A program made the translations under genes and the position numbers. A stretch of 64,000 nucleotides of DNA from Diaphorobacter caeni (GTDB lineage Bacteria; Pseudomonadota; Gammaproteobacteria; Burkholderiales; Burkholderiaceae_C): the NCBI RefSeq assembly GCF_015354245.1, contig NZ_JADKYZ010000001.1, forward strand, positions 248,001 to 312,000, written 5' to 3'. Shown here in pieces: positions 9,506-16,868 of this stretch. The notes under the pieces were generated by a model. The model saw nothing but the letters and a program-made list of their open reading frames with translations, was not told where the DNA came from and ran no database searches. How positions within the stretch are numbered: position 1 is the first letter of the stretch; each line of letters begins with the position of its first letter.

Positions 9506-10237
9506 TCACTTGCTGTTGTTGTTATTGCCGTTGGACGATGCGGCGGACTCGGCGGCGATTTCCTTGGCCAGCGACGCGTCGAGACGGTGCAGGCGGATCG
9601 CGTGGATCACGAAGGCGGTGACGGCGGTCGGGATGCCCCAGAGCGCGACGTGGATCGGCTCGACCTCGATGCCGGCTTCCTTGAGGAAGGTGGTCATCAG
9701 CACGATGGCGCCGAACGCCACGAAGATGTCTTCACCGAAGAACAGGCCCACGTTGTCGGTGGCGGCCGAGAACGCGCGCAGCTTGTCGCGCACCTTCTGC
9801 GAGAGCTTGCCGTAGCGGTTCTCGGTGGCGCCTTCGGCCATCGGCGCGAGCAGCGGGCGCACCATCTGCGGATGCCCGCCGAGGCTGGTCAGGCCGACGG
9901 CTGCGGTCAGCTGGCGCGCGGCCAGATAGACGATGAAAAGACGCCCGGCGGTGGCCGACTTGATGTTGCTGATCCAGCGCTGCGCATGCTGGCGCAGGCC
10001 GTGGCGCTCGAGCAGGCCGATGATGGCCAGCGGCAGCAGGATGATCAGCGGCAGATTGCGCGTCTTCACGAAACCGGTGCCGATGGTGGTCAGCACTTTT
10101 TCGATGGGAAAGCCTGCGGCGAGCGCAGTTCCGATGGCGGTGACGATCACCACCAGCATCGGATTGAAGCGCAGCACGAAGCCCGCAATGATGATGGCCA
10201 CGCCTATCAGCGGCCAGAGGTTGACGTCGGTTGGCAT
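9506..10237 (-). CDS. DUF969 membrane protein, putative 5-oxoproline permease subunit
   Basis: A 243-residue polytopic membrane protein. After MPTDVNLWPLIGVAIIIAGFVLRF come further hydrophobic segments and the conserved loops LIILLPLAIIGLLERHGLR and LTAAVGLTSLGGHPQMVRPLLAPMAEGA. The protein ends in an Asn-rich tail. It is the first gene of the minus-strand 5-oxoproline operon. AAGGAAAC precedes the ATG at 10237, which is preferred to longer in-frame starts. Paired with DUF979, it probably forms the inner-membrane carrier. The transport role is an inference from neighbourhood. Confidence 0.85.
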   Translation of the reverse strand: MPTDVNLWPLIGVAIIIAGFVLRFNPMLVVIVTAIGTALAAGFPIEKVLTTIGTGFVKTRNLPLIILLPLAIIGLLERHGLRQHAQRWISNIKSATAGRLFIVYLAARQLTAAVGLTSLGGHPQMVRPLLAPMAEGATENRYGKLSQKVRDKLRAFSAATDNVGLFFGEDIFVAFGAIVLMTTFLKEAGIEVEPIHVALWGIPTAVTAFVIHAIRLHRLDASLAKEIAAESAASSNGNNNNSK

Positions 10238-10386
10238 GTTGTGTTTCCTTCTAGTGACGGCGACGGGAGAGGTGGGCGGACGCGACCTGAAACCACGGAG
10301 GGGCAACCGGTTGCGGCTTCTTGTCGGGCGTTTTTTCTCTTGCGCTGCAAGAGATCGCACAGGATCAACAGGCACTGTTGGAGAGT

Positions 10387-10420
10387 CTGTTTTACAAATG
10401 CGAATTAATTGTCAGACAAT
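10387..10420. promoter_or_regulatory. Putative tandem GntR/FCD operators in the divergent intergenic region
   Basis: Two TGT-N3-ACA sites lie in the spacer between the DUF969 and GntR genes. The first is CTGTTTTACAA at 10387-10397. The second is the perfect palindrome ATTGTCAGACAAT at 10408-10420, whose core TTGTCAGACAA fits the FadR-type consensus TNGTNNNACNA. Their centres are 22 bp apart, two helical turns, on the same DNA face. They overlap the -10 and -35 of the predicted operon promoter, so binding should repress it. Confidence 0.6.
10391..10419 (-). promoter_or_regulatory. Predicted sigma70 promoter of the 5-oxoproline operon
   Basis: On the minus strand, TTGTCT (10419-10414) and TGTAAA (10396-10391) are separated by 17 nt. 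Each matches four of six consensus bases. Both hexamers fall inside the two GntR-like operators. Moderate evidence only. Confidence 0.4.
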
Positions 10421-10436
10421 GCTGTATTTTCATAAG
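10409..10436 (+). promoter_or_regulatory. Possible promoter of the GntR regulator gene
   Basis: TTGTCA at 10409-10414 (5/6 match to the -35 consensus) and CATAAG at 10431-10436 are 16 nt apart. The -35 overlaps the palindrome at 10408-10420, which would allow autoregulation. The resulting 5' leader would be about 140 nt. Confidence 0.3.
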
Positions 10437-10585
10437 ACAATGCAGTGGTCGGCATAGGTGAAACCCCTAGTATTTGTAACTGCGGGCGGTTTCCCTCGGA
10501 GTTGTGCGGTGGCCGCCGCATTCGATCGCCATCGCGCCATGCGGGCAGCGGCGTGGATACACTGGAGCATCCGCTACAAAAACAG

Positions 10586-11272
10586 ATGCACCAGACCATG
10601 TCCCGCACCTCCGACGCACAGAACCTCACCGACCGCATCGCGGAGCTGTTGCGGGAGAAGCTCATCCTGGGCGAATGGGCACCGGGGCAGCGCCTCTCGG
10701 AGGCGGCGATCTGTGAAAGCCTGGACATCTCGCGCAGCACCGTGCGCGAGGCGTTCCGCCTGCTGACCAAGGAAGGCCTGCTGTCGCACGAGCCGAACAA
10801 GGGCGTCTCGGTCGTGGTGCCGAGCATCGCGTCGATCATCGACATCTACCGCGTGCGCCGCATGATCGAATGCCAGGCGCTTGCCCAGGGCTACCCCATG
10901 CATCCCGCGCGCGAACGCATGCGCGAGGCGGTGCAGAAGGCGCAGACCTGCCGCGTCGAAGAAGACTGGCTTGGCGTGGGCACGGCCAACATGGCGTTTC
11001 ACAAGGCGGTGGTCGAGCTGGCCGACAGCGAGCGCCTGAACGTGATGTTCTCCCACCTGCTTGCCGAACTGCGCGTGGCCTTCGGCCTGATGCAGGACCC
11101 GCACTTTCTGCACGCGCCGTATGTGGACATGAACCAGCAGATCCTCGCGCTGTTCGAATCCGGCAAACCCGCCGAGGCGGCGACGTCGCTCAACGACTAC
11201 CTGGTGCACTCCGAGCGGCTGATCCTCGCGGCCTACGCACGCCGTTTGGCGGAAAAGGGCATCAAGGGATAA
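10586..11272 (+). CDS. GntR-family regulator with FCD ligand domain
   Basis: A 228-residue transcription factor. A winged helix-turn-helix of GntR type occupies about residues 8-75 (LTDRIAELLREKLILGEWAPGQ, then LDISRSTVREAFRLLTKEGLL). A helical FCD domain follows, with MIECQAL, FHKAVVELADSERL and a C-terminal GKPAEAATSLNDYLVHSE segment. FCD regulators usually bind organic acids or sugar acids. Being divergent from the 5-oxoproline operon and near matching operator sites, it most likely controls that operon, with 5-oxoproline or glutamate as candidate effector. No clear Shine-Dalgarno decides between ATG 10586 and ATG 10598. Confidence 0.88.
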   Translation: MHQTMSRTSDAQNLTDRIAELLREKLILGEWAPGQRLSEAAICESLDISRSTVREAFRLLTKEGLLSHEPNKGVSVVVPSIASIIDIYRVRRMIECQALAQGYPMHPARERMREAVQKAQTCRVEEDWLGVGTANMAFHKAVVELADSERLNVMFSHLLAELRVAFGLMQDPHFLHAPYVDMNQQILALFESGKPAEAATSLNDYLVHSERLILAAYARRLAEKGIKG

Positions 11273-11326
11273 TGTGAGCCACGGCCCCGCGAACTTTGCG
11301 GCGAGGCCGTTCTTCCCCACGCCCGC

Positions 11327-12385
11327 ATGACCATCCACACCGACGATTTCGCTCCCGTACCCCCACATCAGCAGCGCGTGGTTTCCGCCGCGCCCGCATC
11401 TCCGCAGGAAGATGCTCTGGAGCGCGCACTGCGCCCCAAGCTGCTCGATGAATACGTCGGCCAGTCAAAGGCCCGCGAGCAGCTCGAAATTTTCATCGGC
11501 GCGGCACGCAAGCGCTCAGAAGCGCTGGACCACGTGCTGCTGTTTGGACCCCCGGGCCTCGGCAAGACCACGCTCAGCCACATCATCGCCGCCGAGTTGG
11601 GCGTGAACCTGCGCCAGACCTCGGGCCCGGTGCTCGAAAAGCCCAAGGATCTGGCCGCGCTGCTGACCAATCTGGAGCGCAACGACGTGCTCTTCATCGA
11701 CGAAATCCACCGCCTGTCGCCGGTCGTCGAGGAAATTCTGTACCCCGCGCTGGAGGACTACCAGATCGACATCATGATCGGCGAAGGCCCGGCGGCCCGC
11801 TCGATCAAGCTCGATCTGCAGCCCTTCACGCTGGTCGGCGCGACCACCCGCGCCGGCATGCTGACCAACCCGCTGCGCGACCGCTTCGGCATCGTCGCGC
11901 GGCTCGAGTTCTACACCCCCGAAGAACTCGCCAAGATCGTCAAGCGCAGTGCCGGCCTGCTCGGCGCGCCCATCGATGACGAAGGCGGGTTTGAAATCGC
12001 CCGCCGCTCACGCGGCACCCCCCGCATCGCCAACCGTCTGTTGCGCCGCGTGCGCGACTACGCCGATGTGAAGGGCGACGGCCGCATCACCCTGGACATC
12101 GCGCAGCGCGCGCTGACCATGCTCGATGTCGATCCGCAGGGCTTCGACGTCATGGACCGCAAACTGCTTGAAGCAGTGATCCATCGCTTTGATGGCGGGC
12201 CGGTGGGGCTGGACAACATCGCGGCGAGCATCGGCGAGGAGAGCGGGACGATCGAGGATGTGATCGAGCCTTATTTGATTCAGCAGGGGTATCTGCAGAG
12301 GACGCCTCGCGGGCGGGTGGCGACGCTCGCGGCGTTTCGGCATCTGGGGGTTGCGCCGCCCAGCGGCGCCGGTGGATTGTTTTGA
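11327..12385 (+). CDS. ruvB: Holliday junction branch migration ATPase RuvB
   Basis: A 352-residue AAA+ motor that drives RuvA-bound Holliday junctions. The typical [19 protein letters not shown] start is followed by Walker [10 protein letters not shown] (near residue 74), Walker [11 protein letters not shown], the beta-hairpin region [27 protein letters not shown], and the arginine finger in LRDRFGIV. The C-terminal winged helix ends with [12 protein letters not shown]. Length is normal for the family. ruvA is not in the window and ruvC lies about 41 kb downstream, so the genes are dispersed. A family A repeat follows closely downstream. Confidence 0.98.
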   Translation: MTIHTDDFAPVPPHQQRVVSAAPASPQEDALERALRPKLLDEYVGQSKAREQLEIFIGAARKRSEALDHVLLFGPPGLGKTTLSHIIAAELGVNLRQTSGPVLEKPKDLAALLTNLERNDVLFIDEIHRLSPVVEEILYPALEDYQIDIMIGEGPAARSIKLDLQPFTLVGATTRAGMLTNPLRDRFGIVARLEFYTPEELAKIVKRSAGLLGAPIDDEGGFEIARRSRGTPRIANRLLRRVRDYADVKGDGRITLDIAQRALTMLDVDPQGFDVMDRKLLEAVIHRFDGGPVGLDNIAASIGEESGTIEDVIEPYLIQQGYLQRTPRGRVATLAAFRHLGVAPPSGAGGLF

Positions 12386-12436
12386 GGCTGGTTGCCTCGG
12401 GGGCTCGTTTTTCTTTTGCTGCTTTGCTGTGTTGCT

Positions 12437-12650
12437 GAGGGCAGAGGCCGGGAGTTCCGCCCGGCGGCGGAGTCACTTTTTGCTTGCGCGCAAAAAGTAA
12501 CCCAAAACGCGCTTTTCAATACCCGCGGCAGAACTCGCTTTGCGCTTCGCGCGCCGCTCGGGCAACCGCCGCGAGTCAGAGTTTTCATAAGAGGTGTGTT
12601 CGGCACATCGCTTCGCTCGTGCCGTGCATCTCGCGACTTCGCGAGATGCT
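12437..12650 (+). repeat. Intergenic repeat family A, copy 1 (subtype I)
   Basis: The copy starts with a GAGGCCGGGAGTTCCGCCCGG motif. An AT-rich perfect hairpin follows, ACTTTTTGC-TTGCGC-GCAAAAAGT. It continues through a Cys/Arg-codon-like GC-rich stretch and ends in the stem CATCTCGCG/CGCGAGATG. It is nearly identical over about 150 bp to copy 4 at 56472-56683. Copies 2 (12751-12932) and 3 (52764-52970) are diverged and in reverse orientation. Confidence 0.85.
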
Positions 12651-12750
12651 GGTGCGTCCGCGCTGCGCGATTTTTTGACTTGCTCGCTGGATCAACCGCG
12701 CTCAAAAGAGCAGTGGGCATTTGCGCCCAACCCAACTCTGCAAGCCCTCC

Positions 12751-12932
12751 GGCACGAGCGAAGCGAAGTGCCGCAACACCTCTTCCAAACTGATTTCCGG
12801 CGGTTGCCCGAGCGGAGTGACGAAGGAACGCAGCGAGTTCCGCCGGAGGTATTGAAAGCGCGTTTTTGATTACTTTTTGCGCGCAAGCAAAAAGTGATTG
12901 CCCCGCCGGGGGCAGTCCCGGCCTCCGCCCTC
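12751..12932 (-). repeat. Intergenic repeat family A, copy 2 (subtype II)
   Basis: Reverse-oriented family A copy with the same AT-rich hairpin (CTTTTTGC...GCAAAAAG) and a CCGGCGGAACTCGCTGCGTTCC block. It nearly matches copy 3 at 52764-52970. It opposes copy 1, so 12437-12932 forms one large imperfect inverted repeat with a spacer of about 100 bp. No gene is supported within 12386-13006. Confidence 0.85.
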
Positions 12933-12993
12933 AACCCTCACCCAAACACAAAAAAAGAATCACCCCCACCCCAACGAACAAATCAAAGACGGC

Positions 12994-12999
12994 GATAAT
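12994..12999 (+). promoter_or_regulatory. Predicted -10 element of rnpB
   Basis: GATAAT lies seven bases before the first base of the P1 helix of the RNase P RNA, the expected position. No good -35 is visible at the right spacing. Confidence 0.4.
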
Positions 13000-13006
13000 C
13001 CCAGAC

Positions 13007-13326
13007 GTGAAGCACGCCAGACCGCCGCTGGTGCAATCTCCGAAAGGAGGCACTGGAGGAACGTCCGGACTGCACAGGACAGCGTAGCAGCTAACGGCTG
13101 CCCACCGTGAGGTAAGGATCAGAGCAACAGAGACGAGCCGATTGAGTTCGGGTGAAACGGGCAATCTCTACGCGCAGCAATACCAAGTAGGCCAGCGTTG
13201 ATGTGGTTCCGCAGAGCTGGCGGGTAGGTAGCATCGAGCCGTGGTGGCGACACCCGGCCCAGATTAATGGCGGTCACTCCGTGGGAAACCACGGTGCACA
13301 GAATCCGGCTTATCGGCGGGCTTCAC
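13007..13326 (+). ncRNA. rnpB: RNase P RNA (bacterial class A)
   Basis: This is the catalytic RNA that matures tRNA 5' ends. Conserved blocks are GGAGGAACGTCCGGACT (the CR-I/P4 region, where the common form has AAAG), the central GAGTTCGGGTGAAACGGG region, and the 3' core ACAGAATCCGGCTTAT that pairs back to form P4. The termini GTGAAGC (13007-13013) and GCTTCAC (13320-13326) form helix P1 and set the ends at about 320 nt. A T-rich tract follows at once (ACTTTTCTGTTTTCTTTTTC), serving as terminator. Open reading frames crossing this region are artefacts. Confidence 0.95.
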
Positions 13327-13382
13327 ACTTTTCTGTTTTCTTTTTCTCTTTTCTTCTTCCAGACAAGGTTCGCCGCGTTCAT

Positions 13383-14645
13383 TCAAGGCGTTGCCGCGCA
13401 ATGTGGCGAGATGCCTGCCTTGAGCTCTCTGGCGCGCGCCACTGTTTCCGGGTGCGTGCTGAGCAGCGAGAACATGCCTTCTTCCTTGGCGATGTCGGCC
13501 TCGCTGCGGGCTTGGGGCTTGCTTGCCGGTTGCTCTGGGGCGGATGCGATGGAAGCGGACGAGGCTGGAGCTTCGGCTGATTTCGCCTCGTCCTTCTTGT
13601 CGTCCTTTTTCTTGCCGTCGTCCTCATCGTCTTCATCGCTATTGCCACGCCGCGCCGCCATCGCGAGCAGCAGGTCGCCCATGGGGGCGGTGGAGATGTT
13701 CGAGCTCTTGAGCACCGCGATGGCGAAGCAGTCGGCCTCGCGCTCATGACTGCGCTGGTAGGCGAGGCCGGTGAGCATGGTGCTGCCCATGGAGATCACG
13801 GACGACACGTCGCCGAGCGCAAGGCCGAGGCCGGTCTGCAGCACGCCCTGCTCAACCACCATGCGCGTGGTGTGGCGGTGCGCGACGTGGCCGATTTCGT
13901 GGGCGAGCACGCCGATGATGGCGTCGTCGCCGATCTTCTCGCGCTGGGCGGTCTCCACCAGCCCGTCGGTGACGACGATGGAGCCGCCGGGCAGCGCGAA
14001 GGCGTTGGCGCCCATGCCGCGGCGGAACTGCAGCGTGTACTTGGGCTCGTAGCCGTGGTAGCGCTTGAGCGATGCGGGCGTCCTGGCAATCAGCGATTCG
14101 AACTCGCTGCGCAGCTGCTCCTGCCGCTCCTTGGGCAGCTTGCTGGGCTTGAGCATGCGCTCATCCATCTGCGTCATGGCTTCGGTCGAGAGCATGGTTT
14201 CCCAGCTGAGCGGCACGAAGCGCGTGAGCTGGGTCGCGGCCCAGGGCGTGCCGTATTTGTAGAACAGCACCATGCCGGCTGCCGCCACGGCGAACACGCC
14301 AAGAAAGATCGGCCAGCGCGTCTGCATGCGCTGGGCGAGGCCGGGTTTGAAGTCGACGCTGGCGAGCGCTGCGTGCCAGCGTGCGGTGTCCTGAATCTCG
14401 AGGCTGCCACCGTCGTTGAGGTCGATGATCAGCGCTTCCTGATGGCGCTTGGCGCTCCAGGCCTCGGGCCAGTTCACGTCGCGGTGGGCATAGCGGCGCG
14501 GCGCGTCGCCGGGTGATTGCAGCAGGTGCAGCAGCAGATCAGGTCCCTTGGACGTGGCCTCAAGGCCGACGAGCACGGGGCGCGCCTGGCTGCTCTGGCC
14601 GTCGAACCAGCGCGCGCGGATCAGGGCAGGGCTGTTGGCGGACAT
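13383..14645 (-). CDS. M48-family zinc metallopeptidase with membrane anchor
   Basis: A 420-residue protein. The N-terminal domain (about 1-105) resembles the extension found in membrane M48 peptidases. One transmembrane helix lies at about 112-132 (WPIFLGVFAVAAAGMVLFY), followed by the M48 domain with HEIGHVAHRH (HExxH zinc site) and HEREADCFAI supplying the third ligand. A charged low-complexity insert (DEDDEDDGKKKDDKKDE) interrupts the domain before the final LLSTHPETVARA motif, which is also conserved in M48 enzymes. Likely role is envelope protein quality control, by analogy with BepA/LoiP/HtpX relatives. Its ATG overlaps the stop of the DUF898 gene (TGATG), implying translational coupling. 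Confidence 0.88.
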   Translation of the reverse strand: MSANSPALIRARWFDGQSSQARPVLVGLEATSKGPDLLLHLLQSPGDAPRRYAHRDVNWPEAWSAKRHQEALIIDLNDGGSLEIQDTARWHAALASVDFKPGLAQRMQTRWPIFLGVFAVAAAGMVLFYKYGTPWAATQLTRFVPLSWETMLSTEAMTQMDERMLKPSKLPKERQEQLRSEFESLIARTPASLKRYHGYEPKYTLQFRRGMGANAFALPGGSIVVTDGLVETAQREKIGDDAIIGVLAHEIGHVAHRHTTRMVVEQGVLQTGLGLALGDVSSVISMGSTMLTGLAYQRSHEREADCFAIAVLKSSNISTAPMGDLLLAMAARRGNSDEDDEDDGKKKDDKKDEAKSAEAPASSASIASAPEQPASKPQARSEADIAKEEGMFSLLSTHPETVARARELKAGISPHCAATP

Positions 14646-15913
14646 CACCCGATCAGGTCCAGCCCGGCCGCGTCGGCCAGTGCGTCGCCGAAGCCTTCCT
14701 TCTGGCCTTTTTCGAGGCGTCCGGCGAGCTGCTCGACGCTGCCCTTCACGTAGAGCGTGACCGATTCGAATTTCATCTTGTATTCGGCCACGCGCGCGAA
14801 CGGGCGGTAGAAGCCGATGGTGAGAATGGTCAGCAGCATGTTCTTCAGGCGCAGCAGCACGAACTTGCGGGTGGACAGCGTGCACTTGAAGCGCGCGATC
14901 TGGCTGATGCCGGTGTTGTTCCAGACGAGATGGAACATGCGCGATTCGCGATAGGCGCGCGCCGGGCCGCTGGCCAGAATCATCAGCAGAAGGCTCATGA
15001 CGGCGCCCAGCGCGATGGCGATATAGATCCATGCGCCGGGGTGCATGTAGCCAACGCTTTTCAAGGACATCGCGAGTCCGCCCGCGACGGCTGCGCTCAG
15101 CATGGCGACGACCACGATGGACAGCACGAACACCAGCACCGTTCCTGCCCAGATCTTCACGAAGTCCATGTAGACCGGCTTCCAGCGGCTGATTTCGTTG
15201 CCGATGCGGGTGCGCAGCACCAGCAGGCTGCGGTAGTTGTATTCGATGCGGATGATGCACAGCACCGAGAGGAACATGCCGAGCAGGACGATGCCGAACG
15301 CGGACCAGCCGGCACCAGCTTCGAGCTTGGGGCGGGGCTTGGGGGCATCGCCTTCGAAGCCGGTGACATAGTCGCCGACCAGCGCGGCGATGCCGTAGAA
15401 CACGCCGATCCACACCAGCGCGAGCGCGAAGATCGGCCAGCTCGCCTTGTAGATCTCTTTCCAGTTGGCTGTGAACACCAGGCGCAGGCCGCGCCAGCGG
15501 GTGTTGGAGAGGCGAAAGCGCATGGCGCTGGCCCAGATGACGGGCGCGAGCGCCGCGCCGCAGAGGATGAAGAGGCCGACGGCCGTGTCCTGTCCGGTGC
15601 GCACCGCGAGTTGGTAGGCCGCGCTCAGCAGAAAGACCAGCACGAAACCGAACACCATGCGCCGTTGCTGGGCGGTGAATTCGAGCGGGCTGCCCGCGAC
15701 CTTGGAGTGGCTGTAGAAGTACTGGGCGGTGCGTTTGCGCGCGAACGGCGTGTAGAAGCCGAGGGTGACGATGGACAGCAGCACGTTGACGATCCAGACG
15801 CGGAAATATTCGCCGCCGCTGCCGGTGAAGCGCAGCCGGTGTGCCCTGATTTTCTCCAGAGCGTCGCTCGCGCTTGGTTCCGGCCGGAGGTCTCTCTGGC
15901 TACTGGCATCCAT
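14645..15913 (-). CDS. DUF898 (YjgN-like) multipass membrane protein
   Basis: A 422-residue membrane protein of the YjgN/DUF898 family. It has tandem related halves: FRVWIVNVLLSIVTLGFYTPFARKRTAQYFY near residues 40-70, and RLKNMLLTILTIGFYRPFARVAEYKM near residues 365-390. Each half carries the GFY-PFAR signature, with several further transmembrane segments between them. Function is unknown. The ATG at 15913 is chosen because AGGGAG is correctly spaced from it, while the ATG at 15919 abuts the same motif. A minus-strand TATACT (15951-15946) could be the -10 of its promoter. The gene is coupled to the downstream M48 peptidase gene, a pairing seen elsewhere. Confidence 0.85.
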   Translation of the reverse strand: MDASSQRDLRPEPSASDALEKIRAHRLRFTGSGGEYFRVWIVNVLLSIVTLGFYTPFARKRTAQYFYSHSKVAGSPLEFTAQQRRMVFGFVLVFLLSAAYQLAVRTGQDTAVGLFILCGAALAPVIWASAMRFRLSNTRWRGLRLVFTANWKEIYKASWPIFALALVWIGVFYGIAALVGDYVTGFEGDAPKPRPKLEAGAGWSAFGIVLLGMFLSVLCIIRIEYNYRSLLVLRTRIGNEISRWKPVYMDFVKIWAGTVLVFVLSIVVVAMLSAAVAGGLAMSLKSVGYMHPGAWIYIAIALGAVMSLLLMILASGPARAYRESRMFHLVWNNTGISQIARFKCTLSTRKFVLLRLKNMLLTILTIGFYRPFARVAEYKMKFESVTLYVKGSVEQLAGRLEKGQKEGFGDALADAAGLDLIG

Positions 15914-16025
15914 GCCCATCTCCCTGTTGTCGTTGTGGCCGGATGAGTATATTGGCTATGGCTGTAAATTTACCAATTGAACTTTACATTTAGAGGCGTT
16001 TTGCGACAGAGTCCCGTCTATGGCC

Positions 16026-16769
16026 TCAAAAACGCTCGCCGAGTCCCAGAAAACGCCACTCGCCTTCGGGCAGCTTGGACAGCGGCACCCGCCCGATGCG
16101 GATGCGGCGGATGCTCACCGCCTTGAGTCCGACCGAGGCGCACAGCGCGCCGATCGAGTTCATGGCCGTTCCGGCCAGTGCGAAGCGCAGATGGTTTTCG
16201 TTCTGGCGGCTCACCTTGGCGGAAGGCAGCACGGCGCCGGAGCGCAACGACGCCAGATCGGCGCTGGCCACGTCGCCGGTCACCTCGACGATGCATTCGT
16301 GCTCCATGGAGGCGGCGTCTTCGTACAGGCGGCGGGCAATGTTGCGGTCCTGCGTGAACACCGCCAGACCGCTGGCCGAGCGGTGCAGGGGAGCGCATTC
16401 ATACAGCCCCTTGAAATGCCGCCGCAGCACGCGCATGCGCCCGGCCTGCGGATCGGTGGCGGAGTGGGCCGCCACGCTCAGCAGGGTGAACGGATCCTTG
16501 CATTTGGCGGGCTGGTTCAGCAGCAGGGTGACGGGGGAGAGGTCCAGCAGATTCGCGTCGGCAGAGATTTCGACCCGCTGCTCGTCGCGCACGCGCAGAC
16601 TCGGCGCTTCCTGGATTTCACCGTCCACGCTGACCCAGCCACCTTCCACATACTGCTCGGCCACGCTGCGCGAGCAGCCCTTTTGCTGCATCACGCGCTT
16701 GGAAAGGCGCTGGCCTTCCAATACTGATTCCTGCGGCTTGGCGCCGCCTCTTGCTTGCTTGTCCGACAT
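16026..16769 (-). CDS. RluB/RluF-type pseudouridine synthase homologue with altered active-site motif
   Basis: A 247-residue protein. An N-terminal S4 RNA-binding domain (LSKRVMQQKGCSRSVAEQYVEGGWVSVDG) leads into a RsuA/RluF-like synthase domain with VTLLLNQPAKCKDPF, a GLAVFTQDRNIARRL block and a C-terminal VGLKAVSIRRIRIGRVPL segment. In active relatives the core is G-R-L-D followed by the GLLLLT block. Here the aligned residues read A-P-L-H-R-S-A-S-G-L, so the catalytic Asp appears to be His. It may be an RNA-binding protein without synthase activity, or use another residue. Start ATG 16769 is uncertain; ATG 16790 is in frame. Confidence 0.8.
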   Translation of the reverse strand: MSDKQARGGAKPQESVLEGQRLSKRVMQQKGCSRSVAEQYVEGGWVSVDGEIQEAPSLRVRDEQRVEISADANLLDLSPVTLLLNQPAKCKDPFTLLSVAAHSATDPQAGRMRVLRRHFKGLYECAPLHRSASGLAVFTQDRNIARRLYEDAASMEHECIVEVTGDVASADLASLRSGAVLPSAKVSRQNENHLRFALAGTAMNSIGALCASVGLKAVSIRRIRIGRVPLSKLPEGEWRFLGLGERF

Positions 16770-16868
16770 ACCCGGGATTTCCAATTTCATCGATCCGGGC
16801 ACGCCCGGCAGGGCGTGAATTATTCACCAGTACGGCTCAACGCAGTGGCGCATGGTGATTCGCGCCGC

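Noticed and set aside
12392-12934. Open frames within repeat copies downstream of ruvB
   Set aside because: They are produced by the family A repeat itself, recur with the repeat at 56500 and resemble no protein.
12931-13580. Short frames crossing the RNase P RNA gene
   Set aside because: The region carries the conserved rnpB sequence blocks and the P1 helix; coding frames there are accidental.
13383-15413. Single 676-codon frame joining the M48 peptidase to upstream sequence
   Set aside because: The upstream part is the DUF898 gene in another frame; the TGATG junction at 14645 sets the peptidase start.
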